64,000 nucleotides of DNA from positions 62,001-126,000 of the forward strand of contig NSJL01000004.1 of NCBI GenBank assembly GCA_002634385.1. Direction: 5' to 3'. Under the pieces are notes generated by a model that saw only the letters and a program-made list of their open reading frames with translations, ran no database searches and was not told the origin of the DNA. The DNA comes from Nitrospira sp. GTDB taxonomy: Bacteria; Nitrospirota; Thermodesulfovibrionia; Thermodesulfovibrionales; Dissulfurispiraceae. Shown here in pieces: positions 50,312-58,647 of the stretch (the stretch's first letter is position 1; each line of letters begins with the position of its first letter). Made by a program: the position numbers and the translations under genes.

Positions 50312-51547
50312 GTGGGAAACAAGTCGGATACCGGTATAGCCGTCTATGGCAAGGGCATTGTTACTTTCGTGTTTCTTGCGGCCCTGAACGTGGCTGCATG
50401 GTATATCTTTTTCAATCCCAAGGGGATCATGCGGCTGTATACCCCGATGTACGGCTTTTCCATGGTGGTGGTCCTCCTGGCATCAGTGGTGATCCTCAGC
50501 GATGTCTTTGAATACTGGCCGGTGAGGACGAAGCTTACGGAAAGGCTCTCCGCTGCACAGGGAGCGATGCTTACGGTCCTCTCCCTCGCTCTCATGGCAC
50601 TGATCATCTTTGTTTTCTTCTATCGTTTTATCGGGAAATACGGCATTACCTACTTCAGTCCCGCAGCCCTTATCGCCACAGGGGAGACAGGGGCCGAGGC
50701 CTACAGTTCCCGTGAAAACGCCTCCACTGCCATCATCTATTTCTTTACCGCCTTCATCTGGACAGCCACTCTGTGGCGTGCCGGATTCCAAAAGTGGCCC
50801 TGGACACAGGTAAAGGAGGATGCGGGAGTTTTAGGACTCTCACGGCTCTTCGCGGTATCGTTTTTCAGTATCATCGCCTATATTATCTTCTTTCATCCCC
50901 ACGTGGGCTACCTCTTCTATCCCCCGCAGAAAATGGCGGCAGTGGCCCCCTGGTGGGAGGGAATCGCCGATACCAACAGCGCCTATGTTCACCTGGGCTG
51001 GATGATCTGCTGCGTTGCGGCGGTCCTCCTCTCCGAAATACTCTGGGAGGGCTATCCGTGGAAGGCCTTCAGGGGAAGAGGAGGGGAAGGCTCCCTCTTT
51101 TCGGGACTGGCGATCCTTTCCGGTATCATTCTGCTGGGGCTCGTTATCTTCGTTCTTATGGTGAAGGGAATGGAGGCCTACTGGGGCAAGCCTTTCGTAG
51201 GAGGGCAGTACACCGATGCCCCCTATTTCAGATACCTTCATGCAGGGGAGATGGCGGGCTTTCTGATGATGGGCGTACTGGTGGTCTCTACCTATCTGGG
51301 CAACCTTTTCCATGGCGGTCCCCTTCTTGTACGGGCTGCGGTCCGCACCGTTGTGGCCGTGGCCCTGGCGGCGGGTTTTCTGTGGTTTTACTATACTATC
51401 GGCCCCCGGGTCCTCGGGCAGGTGCCCGGCATTGCGCAGCCTGAGGACACCCCCTTGTGCTGGACCTTCTTCATGGTGAGTTTCATGCTGATGCACAGGA
51501 ACTTCTTCCTTTCCTATCGCTTCCATCGTGTAAGGGACATTGCATGA
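50312..51547 (+). CDS. Ten-helix membrane protein with internal repeat, unknown function
   Basis: 411 residues from a GTG; GGAG lies upstream. It is not recognised. About ten transmembrane helices can be drawn. The helix 1-2 part (WYIFFNPKGIMRLYTP then VVILSDVFEYWPV) recurs in the second half as AYIIFFHPHVGYLFYPP then AVLLSEILWEGYPW, indicating duplication of a four-helix unit plus a final helix pair. Conserved histidines and cysteines (CC in helix 6) might bind cofactors. It ends in ATGA overlap with a 102-residue protein. It may be a carrier or a membrane anchor for electron transfer, but the sequence does not say. Confidence 0.7.
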   Translation: MGNKSDTGIAVYGKGIVTFVFLAALNVAAWYIFFNPKGIMRLYTPMYGFSMVVVLLASVVILSDVFEYWPVRTKLTERLSAAQGAMLTVLSLALMALIIFVFFYRFIGKYGITYFSPAALIATGETGAEAYSSRENASTAIIYFFTAFIWTATLWRAGFQKWPWTQVKEDAGVLGLSRLFAVSFFSIIAYIIFFHPHVGYLFYPPQKMAAVAPWWEGIADTNSAYVHLGWMICCVAAVLLSEILWEGYPWKAFRGRGGEGSLFSGLAILSGIILLGLVIFVLMVKGMEAYWGKPFVGGQYTDAPYFRYLHAGEMAGFLMMGVLVVSTYLGNLFHGGPLLVRAAVRTVVAVALAAGFLWFYYTIGPRVLGQVPGIAQPEDTPLCWTFFMVSFMLMHRNFFLSYRFHRVRDIA

Positions 51548-51852
51548 GAAGGAGCTCTTTCCTTTACGATTTGGGCCGGGAGATCGGCTCCGTTATCAAA
51601 AGCTTCGAAGAGGGGAAAGAAGAGGTCGCCAAGGCCTATGAGAAATGCGATTTCTTCTCTTCCTACGAGACGAGCTATTCCCTTACCCTGGCTTACCCGG
51701 ATGATATCCTCGTGGAGAGTGCCCGCCGCATGGGGATCGACGTGGAGGGACGGGAGAAGCTGGCCATTGTGAAAGAGATGTTCGATAAGAGCCGGACAGA
51801 GGAACTGGCCAAAGAAGTAGTGGAGGAGCGCCATGATCGACCCGCAGAATAG
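51544..51852 (+). CDS. Uncharacterised small protein, translationally coupled
   Basis: 102 residues from ATG 51544, overlapping the preceding stop (ATGA). Not recognised. It is helical and acidic with one cysteine; EVAKAYEKCDFFSSYE and YPDDILVESARRMG are the visible landmarks. It has no signal peptide or membrane segment, so it is probably cytoplasmic. It overlaps the next gene by 20 bases. The tight coupling to both a membrane protein and a 274-residue protein suggests the three form one functional unit or complex. Confidence 0.72.
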   Translation: MRRSSFLYDLGREIGSVIKSFEEGKEEVAKAYEKCDFFSSYETSYSLTLAYPDDILVESARRMGIDVEGREKLAIVKEMFDKSRTEELAKEVVEERHDRPAE

Positions 51853-52657
51853 GGTGAGGGAGAGGCTGGAAGCCTGCTTCATCTATCTCTCCTATGCCAC
51901 GCCCGACATACGTGAGGATATCGGCATACAGGGACTGAGCCAGGTCTGGATTGATACGCCCGCCTGGTACCTATGGGTAAAGGGGAGGCCCGGCGCTTTC
52001 ATGATCGAGACAGTGGAGAGCGGGTGCCTGGAAGAAGGGAATATTGTCGCCGATTCGGGGCTCATGGCGGTGCGGTACTTTCCCTCTCCGGGGGAAGAGG
52101 TCTTCCGGGACTTCTCTCCCGGTGAAAGGGCTCTCAGAAAGAGCTCTCTCTTCGATATCACCGGAACCCCGCGCTTCGAGGGGGTCAAGAGAGTACGCGC
52201 GGGTCTTTACCATATCGCAAATCTGGAGTGTCTCTTCGGTAACCGGAGCCAGTGGATGTCTCTCATCCTGGATGCCCCGCTTCTACTTACGCAGCCTCCC
52301 GGGGAGTTTGGCGCCACCCCTGCCGCCGATACGACTGAAGCGACGGAGCGGGCCATTCCCGCCTATGCTCTCTCCCTTGCTCTTTACGATACCCTGGTGA
52401 AGATGTTCACCTACTTTCTGCGCAGGACGCCGGCAGCCCACGGGGATGCCGTGATCGAAGACGGGAGGGAGAGAATCTCCTGTTCGTTCTTTTCCCGCAC
52501 GGACTGCTCCGGCATAGAGAGATTCCTTTCCTCATACACCGGGGTGCACATGGACTCGTCGCTGAGAAAGAATGTAAAGCCGGAGTGGAAAAAGATCGCC
52601 CTCATGGAGCACCGCTCGCACCTCACGTCCCTCTGCGGCTGTAAAAGCTGCGGATAA
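51833..52657 (+). CDS. Uncharacterised protein with C-terminal CxCxxC
   Basis: 274 residues; GGAGG is about six bases before ATG. Not recognised. There is no signal peptide. A mixed alpha/beta body includes WIDTPAWYLWVKGRPG and RYFPSPGEEVFRDFSPGE. A cysteine-rich tail, LCGCKSCG, could bind a metal or serve as a redox pair; more cysteines lie at CLEEG, LECLF and DCSG. It starts inside the preceding gene, so it is part of the same operon as the 10-TM protein. It converges with the ferredoxin gene, 16 bases away. Confidence 0.72.
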   Translation: MIDPQNRVRERLEACFIYLSYATPDIREDIGIQGLSQVWIDTPAWYLWVKGRPGAFMIETVESGCLEEGNIVADSGLMAVRYFPSPGEEVFRDFSPGERALRKSSLFDITGTPRFEGVKRVRAGLYHIANLECLFGNRSQWMSLILDAPLLLTQPPGEFGATPAADTTEATERAIPAYALSLALYDTLVKMFTYFLRRTPAAHGDAVIEDGRERISCSFFSRTDCSGIERFLSSYTGVHMDSSLRKNVKPEWKKIALMEHRSHLTSLCGCKSCG

Positions 52658-52673
52658 GACCGGCCCTCCCCGC

Positions 52674-53483
52674 CTACCGCAGTCTCATTGAGAGGGCTCC
52701 AAAAACGCATGCCCTGCGGCAGAGGCCGCATCCGAAACATTTGAAGGGATCGACGGAAGCGTAGTCCCTGCCTTCCCCGCGGATGTCCGAAATAGCGTCG
52801 AACTGGCAGCGTTCCGCGCAGAGCCCGCATCCGGTACAAAGTTCCCTGTCCACCACCGCGGCATATTCCGCCCTGGCCATGAGCTCCACCCTGATTCCCG
52901 CCAGCGTCTTCATGGCAATGCAGTCACGGGCAGTACAGTTGCAGACCGCTCCGATAAAGGGGGTGATCATGGTCCAGATGGTATGGATGGCGCCGTGCTC
53001 TTCCATCTCCTCCATCTGGCGCAGCGCCTCCTCCCGCTCCAGGAGTTCCTGTCCTCCGTCCGGCATCTTTCCGAAATACCTCATATCGATGCCCTCATAC
53101 CACGCGTCGGGGCCATAGCTGATGCCGTAACAGCAGCGTGTCTCTTTCTTCTGCGCGGTCCAGCGGCAGGCGCAGGGCATGCGGATGACGGTCTCCGCCT
53201 TCATGACCAGCTCCCTCACCTCTTCCATGGGGAGGACCTGTCCGTAGTGCTCCGCCTTTGCCCGCTCCTCCATCCTGCCTGCTACGGAATCCGGGAGCCT
53301 GCCCCTTTTCCTGAAGAGGGCCTCGAGACGCCCGAGGGTCGCAAAGCCGTCCCTGATGGTGGTTTCGAGAAATCCTTCGATATATTTCCGGCGCTTCAGG
53401 TCGGCGACGAGGTCCCGGGAAAAGTTGGATGCGTTCTTGTACCAGATCTTTCCGTCCCCATGCTTCGTACAGAATTCACACAT
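52674..53483 (-). CDS. 4Fe-4S ferredoxin-type protein with extra cysteine clusters
   Basis: 269 residues from ATG 53483 (GGAGG close upstream). Two C-terminal [4Fe-4S] motifs, CTGCGLCAERC near 216 and CFGCGLCRRAC near 247, resemble bacterial ferredoxins. The N-terminal 190 residues carry further cysteines: CEFC at the start, a CACRW plus RCCYG group near 102-116 and CNCTARDC near 182, which might hold another metal site. No signal peptide is present. It faces the uncharacterised operon above and may supply its electrons. Confidence 0.8.
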   Translation of the reverse strand: MCEFCTKHGDGKIWYKNASNFSRDLVADLKRRKYIEGFLETTIRDGFATLGRLEALFRKRGRLPDSVAGRMEERAKAEHYGQVLPMEEVRELVMKAETVIRMPCACRWTAQKKETRCCYGISYGPDAWYEGIDMRYFGKMPDGGQELLEREEALRQMEEMEEHGAIHTIWTMITPFIGAVCNCTARDCIAMKTLAGIRVELMARAEYAAVVDRELCTGCGLCAERCQFDAISDIRGEGRDYASVDPFKCFGCGLCRRACVFGALSMRLR

Positions 53484-53577
53484 TGTTCCTCCCTGGAAAA
53501 ATACCTGATAGCGTATTGTACTTTTTCCCGTCTCATTGCGCAATCGGGAGGCAGGGCAAACTCATTAAAACCCTGGC

Positions 53578-53656
53578 TGTCATTCCGGCAGGTCCTCTGA
53601 GCCGGAATCCAGTCCTTTTAAAGATTTCTGGATCCCGGCTTTCGCCGGGATGACGG
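53578..53656. repeat. Dispersed palindromic repeat, family B, copy 1
   Basis: The ends TGTCATTCCGGC and GCCGGGATGACGG are near inverted repeats. Inside, AGCCGGAATCCAG and CTGGATCCCGGCT form a second inverted pair. The same element occurs in inverted orientation at 60820-60879. The form is typical of mobile intergenic palindromes that can fold into long hairpins. Confidence 0.75.
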
Positions 53657-53672
53657 CTTTGATGGACTCCGG

Positions 53673-53702
53673 TTGTCTCCTTTTGCCCCGATCTGATAAA
53701 CT
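53673..53702 (+). promoter_or_regulatory. Promoter placing nagZ transcription at its start codon
   Basis: TTGTCT (53673-53678) and TAAACT (53697-53702) are 18 bases apart. The -10 box ends six bases before ATG 53709, and no Shine-Dalgarno is present, so the mRNA is probably leaderless. Confidence 0.5.
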
Positions 53703-53708
53703 CCCTGC

Positions 53709-55247
53709 ATGCAGATTGTCGGCATATCCGCACCCGGTACCCTCGAAAAAAGGCTCTGTCAGTTGGTGATCAGCAGGCTCAATGGCAACGATATCCGCGA
53801 CAAGGAATACCGTGCAAAAATGGCCGGCCTCGTGGAGAAGGGAATCGGGGGCTTCATCGTCTTCGGCGGAGAGAGGGAGGAGGTCCGCGCTTTCCTCCGT
53901 TCCCTCCAGTCCATGGCAGCCGTTCCCCTCTTCATCGCTTCGGATATCGAAAGGGGGGTGGTGCAGCAGATTACAGGGACCACCCCTTTTCCCTGTCCCA
54001 TGGCCATTGCCGCGGCTGTCGAACGAGACGACCCCGAAGCGGTGGCTCTTCTCGACGCCGCCCTCGGGGCGGTGGCTGCCGAGGCGATGGATACGGGAAT
54101 CAACATGCCCCTCATTCCGGTGATGGATGTCAACCGGAACCCCGATAATCCCATTATCTGCACCCGGGCCTTTTCCGACTCCCCCGAGATGGTGTCTTGG
54201 TTCGGCGTGCGCTATCTGTCGATCCTCGGAAGGGCTGGCCTCATTCCCTGCGCAAAGCACTTTCCGGGCCATGGGGATACCGCAGTGGATTCCCATATCG
54301 CCCTTCCGGTCATCGGCAAATCCCGCACCGACCTGATGGAGACGGATATCCTGCCTTTCAGACGGGCAGTAGAGGCGGGTGCCGGCAGCATCATGATAGG
54401 CCACCTCACCGTTCCCGCCCTCGACGGGAGACCCGCTAGCCTCTCCCGGAAGGTCATCACCGGGTTGCTGAGGGAGGACCTGGGGTTCAGCGGCCTGGTG
54501 CTTACCGATGCATTGAATATGGATGCCCTGAAGGACTTCGGCAGGGTACCCGTGGAATGCATCAATGCCGGGGCCGATATCCTGCTGCACCCCTCCGACG
54601 CGGATGACGCGGTGCGGGAGCTCCACCACGCGGTGGTCGCCGGGGAATTGGCAGAGGAGACCGTCGAAACGGCGGTGGCCCGTATCCTGAAAGCGAAAGA
54701 GGGCCTCGGGGCCGCTCATAACAATATCCCGCCCGGCATCCCGGACCTCATCGCGCACCGGGCACTTTCCTCCGCTTTGGTGGAGAGGTCAATTACCCTT
54801 GTCAGGCATGCCCCCGGTCTCCTGCCCGTTGCCGGGGATGGGGTGCTTCTGGTCCTTGCCGGAGATCCCTCTTTCCATGAGGAGACCCCCTTGAGAGGGT
54901 ACTTCAGGGATGTCGTTCCCCTCCGCGCCACGGGCGACCTGTCGGGAAGGAAAGCGGTCTTCGCCCTGTTCACCAGTGTCGCGGCATGGAGGGGCAGCTC
55001 GGGAATAGAGGCCGGGGAAAGGGACAGGATCCTGGCTCTCCTGCGAAAGGCGGGGCCGTCCCTGGTGATATCCTTCGGGAGCCCCTATGTTTTGCGTTAT
55101 TTTGAGGAGGCTGCTTGCCTTATCGCTGCGTACGAGGCGACTCCGTCCGCGCAGGAAGCGGTGCTGCGCTGCCTGAAAGGAGAGCGGAATTTCCGGGGGA
55201 GGCTGCCTGTCGACCCTTCCCTTTTCCCGGGGAAGAAGGAGAAATGA
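53709..55247 (+). CDS. nagZ: Beta-N-acetylhexosaminidase (NagZ-like, GH3)
   Basis: 512 residues. The GH3 domain (1-330) includes PLFIASDIERGVVQQ, the His-Asp dyad loop KHFPGHGDTAVDSH near 178 and the catalytic Asp in LVLTDALNMDAL near 265. A C-terminal GH3-type sandwich-like domain (about 350-512) is present, which E. coli NagZ lacks. There is no clear signal peptide, so it likely acts in the cytoplasm on muropeptides imported by AmpG. It overlaps ampG by 4 bases. The upstream promoter suggests a leaderless message. Confidence 0.9.
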   Translation: MQIVGISAPGTLEKRLCQLVISRLNGNDIRDKEYRAKMAGLVEKGIGGFIVFGGEREEVRAFLRSLQSMAAVPLFIASDIERGVVQQITGTTPFPCPMAIAAAVERDDPEAVALLDAALGAVAAEAMDTGINMPLIPVMDVNRNPDNPIICTRAFSDSPEMVSWFGVRYLSILGRAGLIPCAKHFPGHGDTAVDSHIALPVIGKSRTDLMETDILPFRRAVEAGAGSIMIGHLTVPALDGRPASLSRKVITGLLREDLGFSGLVLTDALNMDALKDFGRVPVECINAGADILLHPSDADDAVRELHHAVVAGELAEETVETAVARILKAKEGLGAAHNNIPPGIPDLIAHRALSSALVERSITLVRHAPGLLPVAGDGVLLVLAGDPSFHEETPLRGYFRDVVPLRATGDLSGRKAVFALFTSVAAWRGSSGIEAGERDRILALLRKAGPSLVISFGSPYVLRYFEEAACLIAAYEATPSAQEAVLRCLKGERNFRGRLPVDPSLFPGKKEK

Positions 55248-56509
55248 GTCCCGATCTCTCCCCGTATCTCCGGATATTCCGCAGCCGCCGTATCTCCACC
55301 ATTCTTCTGCTCGGCTTCTCCTCGGGATTGCCCCTTGCCCTCACCGGCGGGACGTTGCAGGCATGGATGGCGGTGGCGGGGGTGGATTTGCGCACTATCG
55401 GTATTTTCGCCCTGGCCGGGCTGCCCTATACCCTCAAGTTCCTCTGGTCGCCCCTCATGGACCGGTTTGTTCCTCCCTGGCTCGCCCGGTTCGGAAGACG
55501 GCGGGGGTGGATCGCCCTGACCCAGATAGGGTTGATGGCCGGCATTGCCGCCATGGGGCTCCATTCACCGGAAGCTACCCCCTGGCTCATGGGCGGCCTT
55601 GCCGTACTGGTGGCTTTTACGTCCGCTTCGCAGGACATCGTCATCGATGCGTACCGGACCGATGTGCTGCGAGAGAAGGAGCGCGGGGTGGGGGCGGCCG
55701 TGTTCGTGATGGGCTACCGTATAGCGATGCTGGTATCCGGCGCGGTGGCCCTGGTCCTTTCCGACCGCATCGGGTGGCACAATACTTATTTGTTGATGGC
55801 GGTCCTGATGACCGTCGGGGTGCTCTCCGCCCTCCTGGGCCCTGAGCCGGAGGTCCGGGTATCGCCTCCCGGCAGTCTCCGGGAGGCGGTGGGGGGACCC
55901 TTGAGAGATTTCTTTTCCCGCCGCTCCGCCGCTGTTCTTCTCCTGCTTATTGTCCTCTACAAGTTGGGAGACGCCTATGCCGGAACCATGACCACGGCTT
56001 TTCTGATCAGGGGAGTGGGATTCTCCGCCACGGATGTGGGCACTATCAACAAGGGGTTGGGGCTTGTCTCCCTCCTTATCGGGGCGATGTTCGGAGGAAC
56101 CCTGATGGTGCGGCTCGGTCTCTGCCGCTCCCTCCTGCTTTTCGGGTTGCTCCAGGCGGTTTCCAACCTCTCCTTCATGGTCCTTGCATGGACCGGGAAG
56201 AGCTACCCGGTGATGATCTTCGCCGTTGCTTTCGAGAATCTCTGCGGCGGGATGGGCACCGCCGCCTTTGTGTCCCTCCTCATGTCTCTCTGCAACCAGC
56301 GTTACAGTGCGACACAGTACGCGCTCCTGTCTTCCCTGTCTGCCCTGGGGAGAACCGTCATCGCCCCTTCTTCCGGCTTCCTGGTGGAATTCATAGGATG
56401 GGCACCGTTCTTCTTTATCACTGCCGTTGCCGCTCTGCCCGGGATAGGGATGCTGTGGTGGCTCCGTGCCGAGATCGCCTCTCTGACGCAACAGAAAAGG
56501 GAGAGGTAA
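55244..56509 (+). CDS. ampG: AmpG-family muropeptide permease (MFS)
   Basis: 421 residues from ATG 55244 inside the ATGA overlap with nagZ; the open upstream frame is not used. About 12 helices start with LLLGFSSGLPLALTGGTLQAW near 20, a hallmark of AmpG. YTLKFLWSPLMDR and ASQDIVIDAYRTD are family motifs. It imports GlcNAc-anhydroMurNAc peptides from the periplasm, which NagZ then cleaves. The operon is therefore a peptidoglycan recycling unit. A long hairpin lies downstream. Confidence 0.93.
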   Translation: MSPDLSPYLRIFRSRRISTILLLGFSSGLPLALTGGTLQAWMAVAGVDLRTIGIFALAGLPYTLKFLWSPLMDRFVPPWLARFGRRRGWIALTQIGLMAGIAAMGLHSPEATPWLMGGLAVLVAFTSASQDIVIDAYRTDVLREKERGVGAAVFVMGYRIAMLVSGAVALVLSDRIGWHNTYLLMAVLMTVGVLSALLGPEPEVRVSPPGSLREAVGGPLRDFFSRRSAAVLLLLIVLYKLGDAYAGTMTTAFLIRGVGFSATDVGTINKGLGLVSLLIGAMFGGTLMVRLGLCRSLLLFGLLQAVSNLSFMVLAWTGKSYPVMIFAVAFENLCGGMGTAAFVSLLMSLCNQRYSATQYALLSSLSALGRTVIAPSSGFLVEFIGWAPFFFITAVAALPGIGMLWWLRAEIASLTQQKRER

Positions 56510-56534
56510 AGGGAGAGGTAGAGAGAGAAATAAA

Positions 56535-56596
56535 AGAGAAAGAGGATTCCCCTGCACAAAGAGAGATACGGGGGCAGGGGGGTATCCTCTTTCTCT
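56535..56596 (+). terminator. Long stem-loop after ampG
   Basis: AGAGAAAGAGGAT with CCCCTGC on the left pairs with GCAGGGG and ATCCTCTTTCTCT on the right, giving about 20 base pairs with a small mismatch around a 17-base loop. There is no T run after it. It may stop transcription from nagZ-ampG or stabilise the mRNA 3' end. Confidence 0.55.
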
Positions 56597-56817
56597 GCGG
56601 CGAGTGTCTGGAATAGCAGAGGGGGCCGGACATAGGGAAAACACGCCTGTCCCCATCGTATGCGTGAAGGGGATCAGTAGTATTATCACGATCAGGAGAT
56701 CCCCTGAGAACAGGGAGGAATTCACTCGCAAAGAAAAAGGGTGCCCCCTTGCCCCATACCTAAGGCTGTCTATTCAGAATCGCTCTTCCCCCTGCTCCCC
56801 TTCTGCAATGAAAAAAG

Positions 56818-56846
56818 GTGACATCAAAAAAATTACCGTATATAAT
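56818..56846 (+). promoter_or_regulatory. Near-consensus sigma-70 promoter upstream of the GAF kinase
   Basis: GTGACA (56818-56823, one mismatch) and TATAAT (56841-56846, perfect) are separated by 17 bases. Initiation near 56853 leaves a leader of about 210 bases before ATG 57066, which holds a small open frame and a hairpin. Confidence 0.8.
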
Positions 56847-56946
56847 TAGTTGTATCGCATCGTGCTGAAAGATGCATATGCGGATGCGCAGGATGTAGCG
56901 AACGTGCCAGGGAGAAAACTCCATTCGTTTCGAGGAGAAGGCCTCC

Positions 56947-57030
56947 ATGGTCAGGGAATACGCAGCGGGGGAGAGCTATCGCGGGGTGCCGGTCATACCG
57001 GCACGGTTGGCTCTATTGAATAGCAAATAA
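56947..57030 (+). CDS. Possible 27-residue leader peptide
   Basis: ATG 56947 is preceded by GAGGAG about nine to ten bases away and opens a 27-codon frame (MVREYAAGESYRG...) ending in TAA 36 bases before the kinase start. It is served by the strong promoter at 56818. A perfect 7-bp hairpin (GTGCCGG/CCGGCAC, 56986-57004) lies within it. It may be a leader peptide or a chance frame; there is no homology evidence. Confidence 0.3.
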   Translation: MVREYAAGESYRGVPVIPARLALLNSK

Positions 57031-57065
57031 GAGATCCATATCTCGAAGGGGCTCCGGTATTTTGT

Positions 57066-58409
57066 ATGGTCACCACAACCTACATCATCGAACGGATCGA
57101 AAGCAAGAAGCACGATTACCGGCAGTACGATTTTATTCCTCTGGAAAACAACGCCATTATGACGTTCTTCGATCTGGCGCAGGAGTTCGACAGTATCGAT
57201 GATTTCTACTTCCTTTGTGTCACTATCCCCAAAGTTTTTTTCAATCTCGAGGCCAGGTTATACCTTATCGACCCGAAATATAACGAGTTGCTGCTGGTGG
57301 CGAAGACCGAGCACCCGGAAGAGGGGCTGCACACTCCCCCCCCTCCCGAGCTGCAGCCCAACGGGACCCCCTACCATAAGGGGCACAGCCTGATATCCAC
57401 CATAAGGGGAAAGAAGTTCCTCATCGATCAACTCCCCTTTAAGACAACCAGCGATGTCCTCGGCTTTCTCGAAGTGTATCCTGCCGATGGCCTGGGGCCT
57501 CACCAGGAGCTCTTCTTCGAAAAATATGCCAACCGCATCGGCTTCAACATCCACAACCGCTTCCTCGTGGAGAAGAATATCGAGCATCTGAAGTTTATCC
57601 GCACCCTTGTAGCGGATATCGAGCATAACATCATCGTCCCCAATATGGTCTATAAGCTTTTCCTGCGCCGCCTCAAGGGAAAGATCATGAAAAACAAGGA
57701 GATCGAGGAGCTCCTCTCTCGCTGCTCCGCTGCCACGCCGGAAGAACAGGCCTGCCTGGAGAGGATACGGACCGAGATGCGGGATGTGAACTACAGCCTT
57801 ACGGACGAGTTCGACAATATCGAGAAGCATTACCGGAACATGAGCCTCTTCCTCGAGACGCTGCTTCGCAGGAGCCATTTCGACCAGGGGCGTCTTACTC
57901 TCCGGACGAAGCAGTGCAATATGAAGAGGGATGTTGTCCTTCCGCAGCTGGAGCGCTATATGGAGCAGTTCCAGAGTCAGGGGATTACGGTGGATGACCG
58001 GTTCAGCGGCATGCCCGAGGAAGAGATTATCAGTGTGGTGGATGTGGGGCTGATGGCCCAGGTATACGCCAATCTCTTCTCCAATGCATTGAAGTATACC
58101 GAGGAAGTTACCACGGAATCCGGTGAGAAGATAAAGTGCATCTCCTACGGCCACGAGATCATCAAGGATTTCTTCGGGCCCGGAAAGGACGGGGTGAAGT
58201 TCAATGTTTTCAGCAGCGGTCCCCATATAAAACCGGAAGAGCGGGGAAGACTCTACGAAGAGGAGTTCCGGGCCAGCAATGTGGACAACAAGCCGGGTAC
58301 GGGATTGGGCCTGGCGTTCATTAAAAATGCCGTGGAAATCCATGGCGGCGTGGTGGGATACGAGCCTACCCAATACGGGAATAACTTCTATTTCATTCTG
58401 CCGCGGTAG
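57066..58409 (+). CDS. GAF-containing histidine kinase-like protein with degenerate G1 box
   Basis: 447 residues, cytoplasmic. A GAF-like domain spans about 35-170 (VTIPKVFFNLEARLYLID). The phosphoacceptor-like helix carries ADIEHNIIVPN near 184. An HATPase part (about 310-447) has the N box NLFSNALKYTEE and G2 GTGLGLAFIKNAVEIHGG. The G1 box, usually DxGxGI, reads SSGPHI, so the key aspartate is missing; ATP binding may be altered. No response regulator is adjacent. The long upstream leader is described separately. Confidence 0.82.
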   Translation: MVTTTYIIERIESKKHDYRQYDFIPLENNAIMTFFDLAQEFDSIDDFYFLCVTIPKVFFNLEARLYLIDPKYNELLLVAKTEHPEEGLHTPPPPELQPNGTPYHKGHSLISTIRGKKFLIDQLPFKTTSDVLGFLEVYPADGLGPHQELFFEKYANRIGFNIHNRFLVEKNIEHLKFIRTLVADIEHNIIVPNMVYKLFLRRLKGKIMKNKEIEELLSRCSAATPEEQACLERIRTEMRDVNYSLTDEFDNIEKHYRNMSLFLETLLRRSHFDQGRLTLRTKQCNMKRDVVLPQLERYMEQFQSQGITVDDRFSGMPEEEIISVVDVGLMAQVYANLFSNALKYTEEVTTESGEKIKCISYGHEIIKDFFGPGKDGVKFNVFSSGPHIKPEERGRLYEEEFRASNVDNKPGTGLGLAFIKNAVEIHGGVVGYEPTQYGNNFYFILPR

Positions 58410-58647
58410 GCCGCGATAGGAAAGAAGAGCGCAGTACTGTACCTTCCCTGCGGCGAGGAGTATGGCTTTCCCCTTCGATAAGAGATTGAGAGTCTTATAT
58501 TTTCTCCTTCCTCCTTTACTCCCGACTTTTTCATTTGGTAAGCTACCTTTTCCCGAAAAATACCAGGGTATGTATGCAGCCGGTCGCAGTAGAATACAGT
58601 GTGCCTGCACACCCGAATCCCCCGGGTAAAACCGGACAGAGGAGAAA

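Larger units (their letters stand above)
53484..53708. other. Intergenic region with repeat B copy and nagZ promoter
   Basis: A 225-base gap between the divergent ferredoxin and nagZ genes. It holds a family B repeat (53578-53656) and a promoter for nagZ immediately downstream of it. Nothing else was recognised. Confidence 0.5.
56510..57065 (+). other. Long intergenic region between ampG and the GAF kinase gene
   Basis: A 556-base gap. It contains a large hairpin (56535-56596), a strong promoter (56818-56846), a 27-codon open frame with a ribosome site (56947-57030) and a small hairpin (56986-57004). An 81-codon open frame at 56604 has no ribosome site or recognisable content and is not called. 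Confidence 0.5.

Noticed and set aside
56604..56849. 81-codon open frame between ampG and the kinase gene
   Set aside because: No ribosome site, odd composition, and it overlaps the strong promoter at 56818.
56853..57060. Cyclic di-GMP (GEMM-type) or TPP riboswitch
   Set aside because: Short fragments look similar (CAGGGAGAAAAC, GCGGGGTGCC), but the conserved cores are absent.
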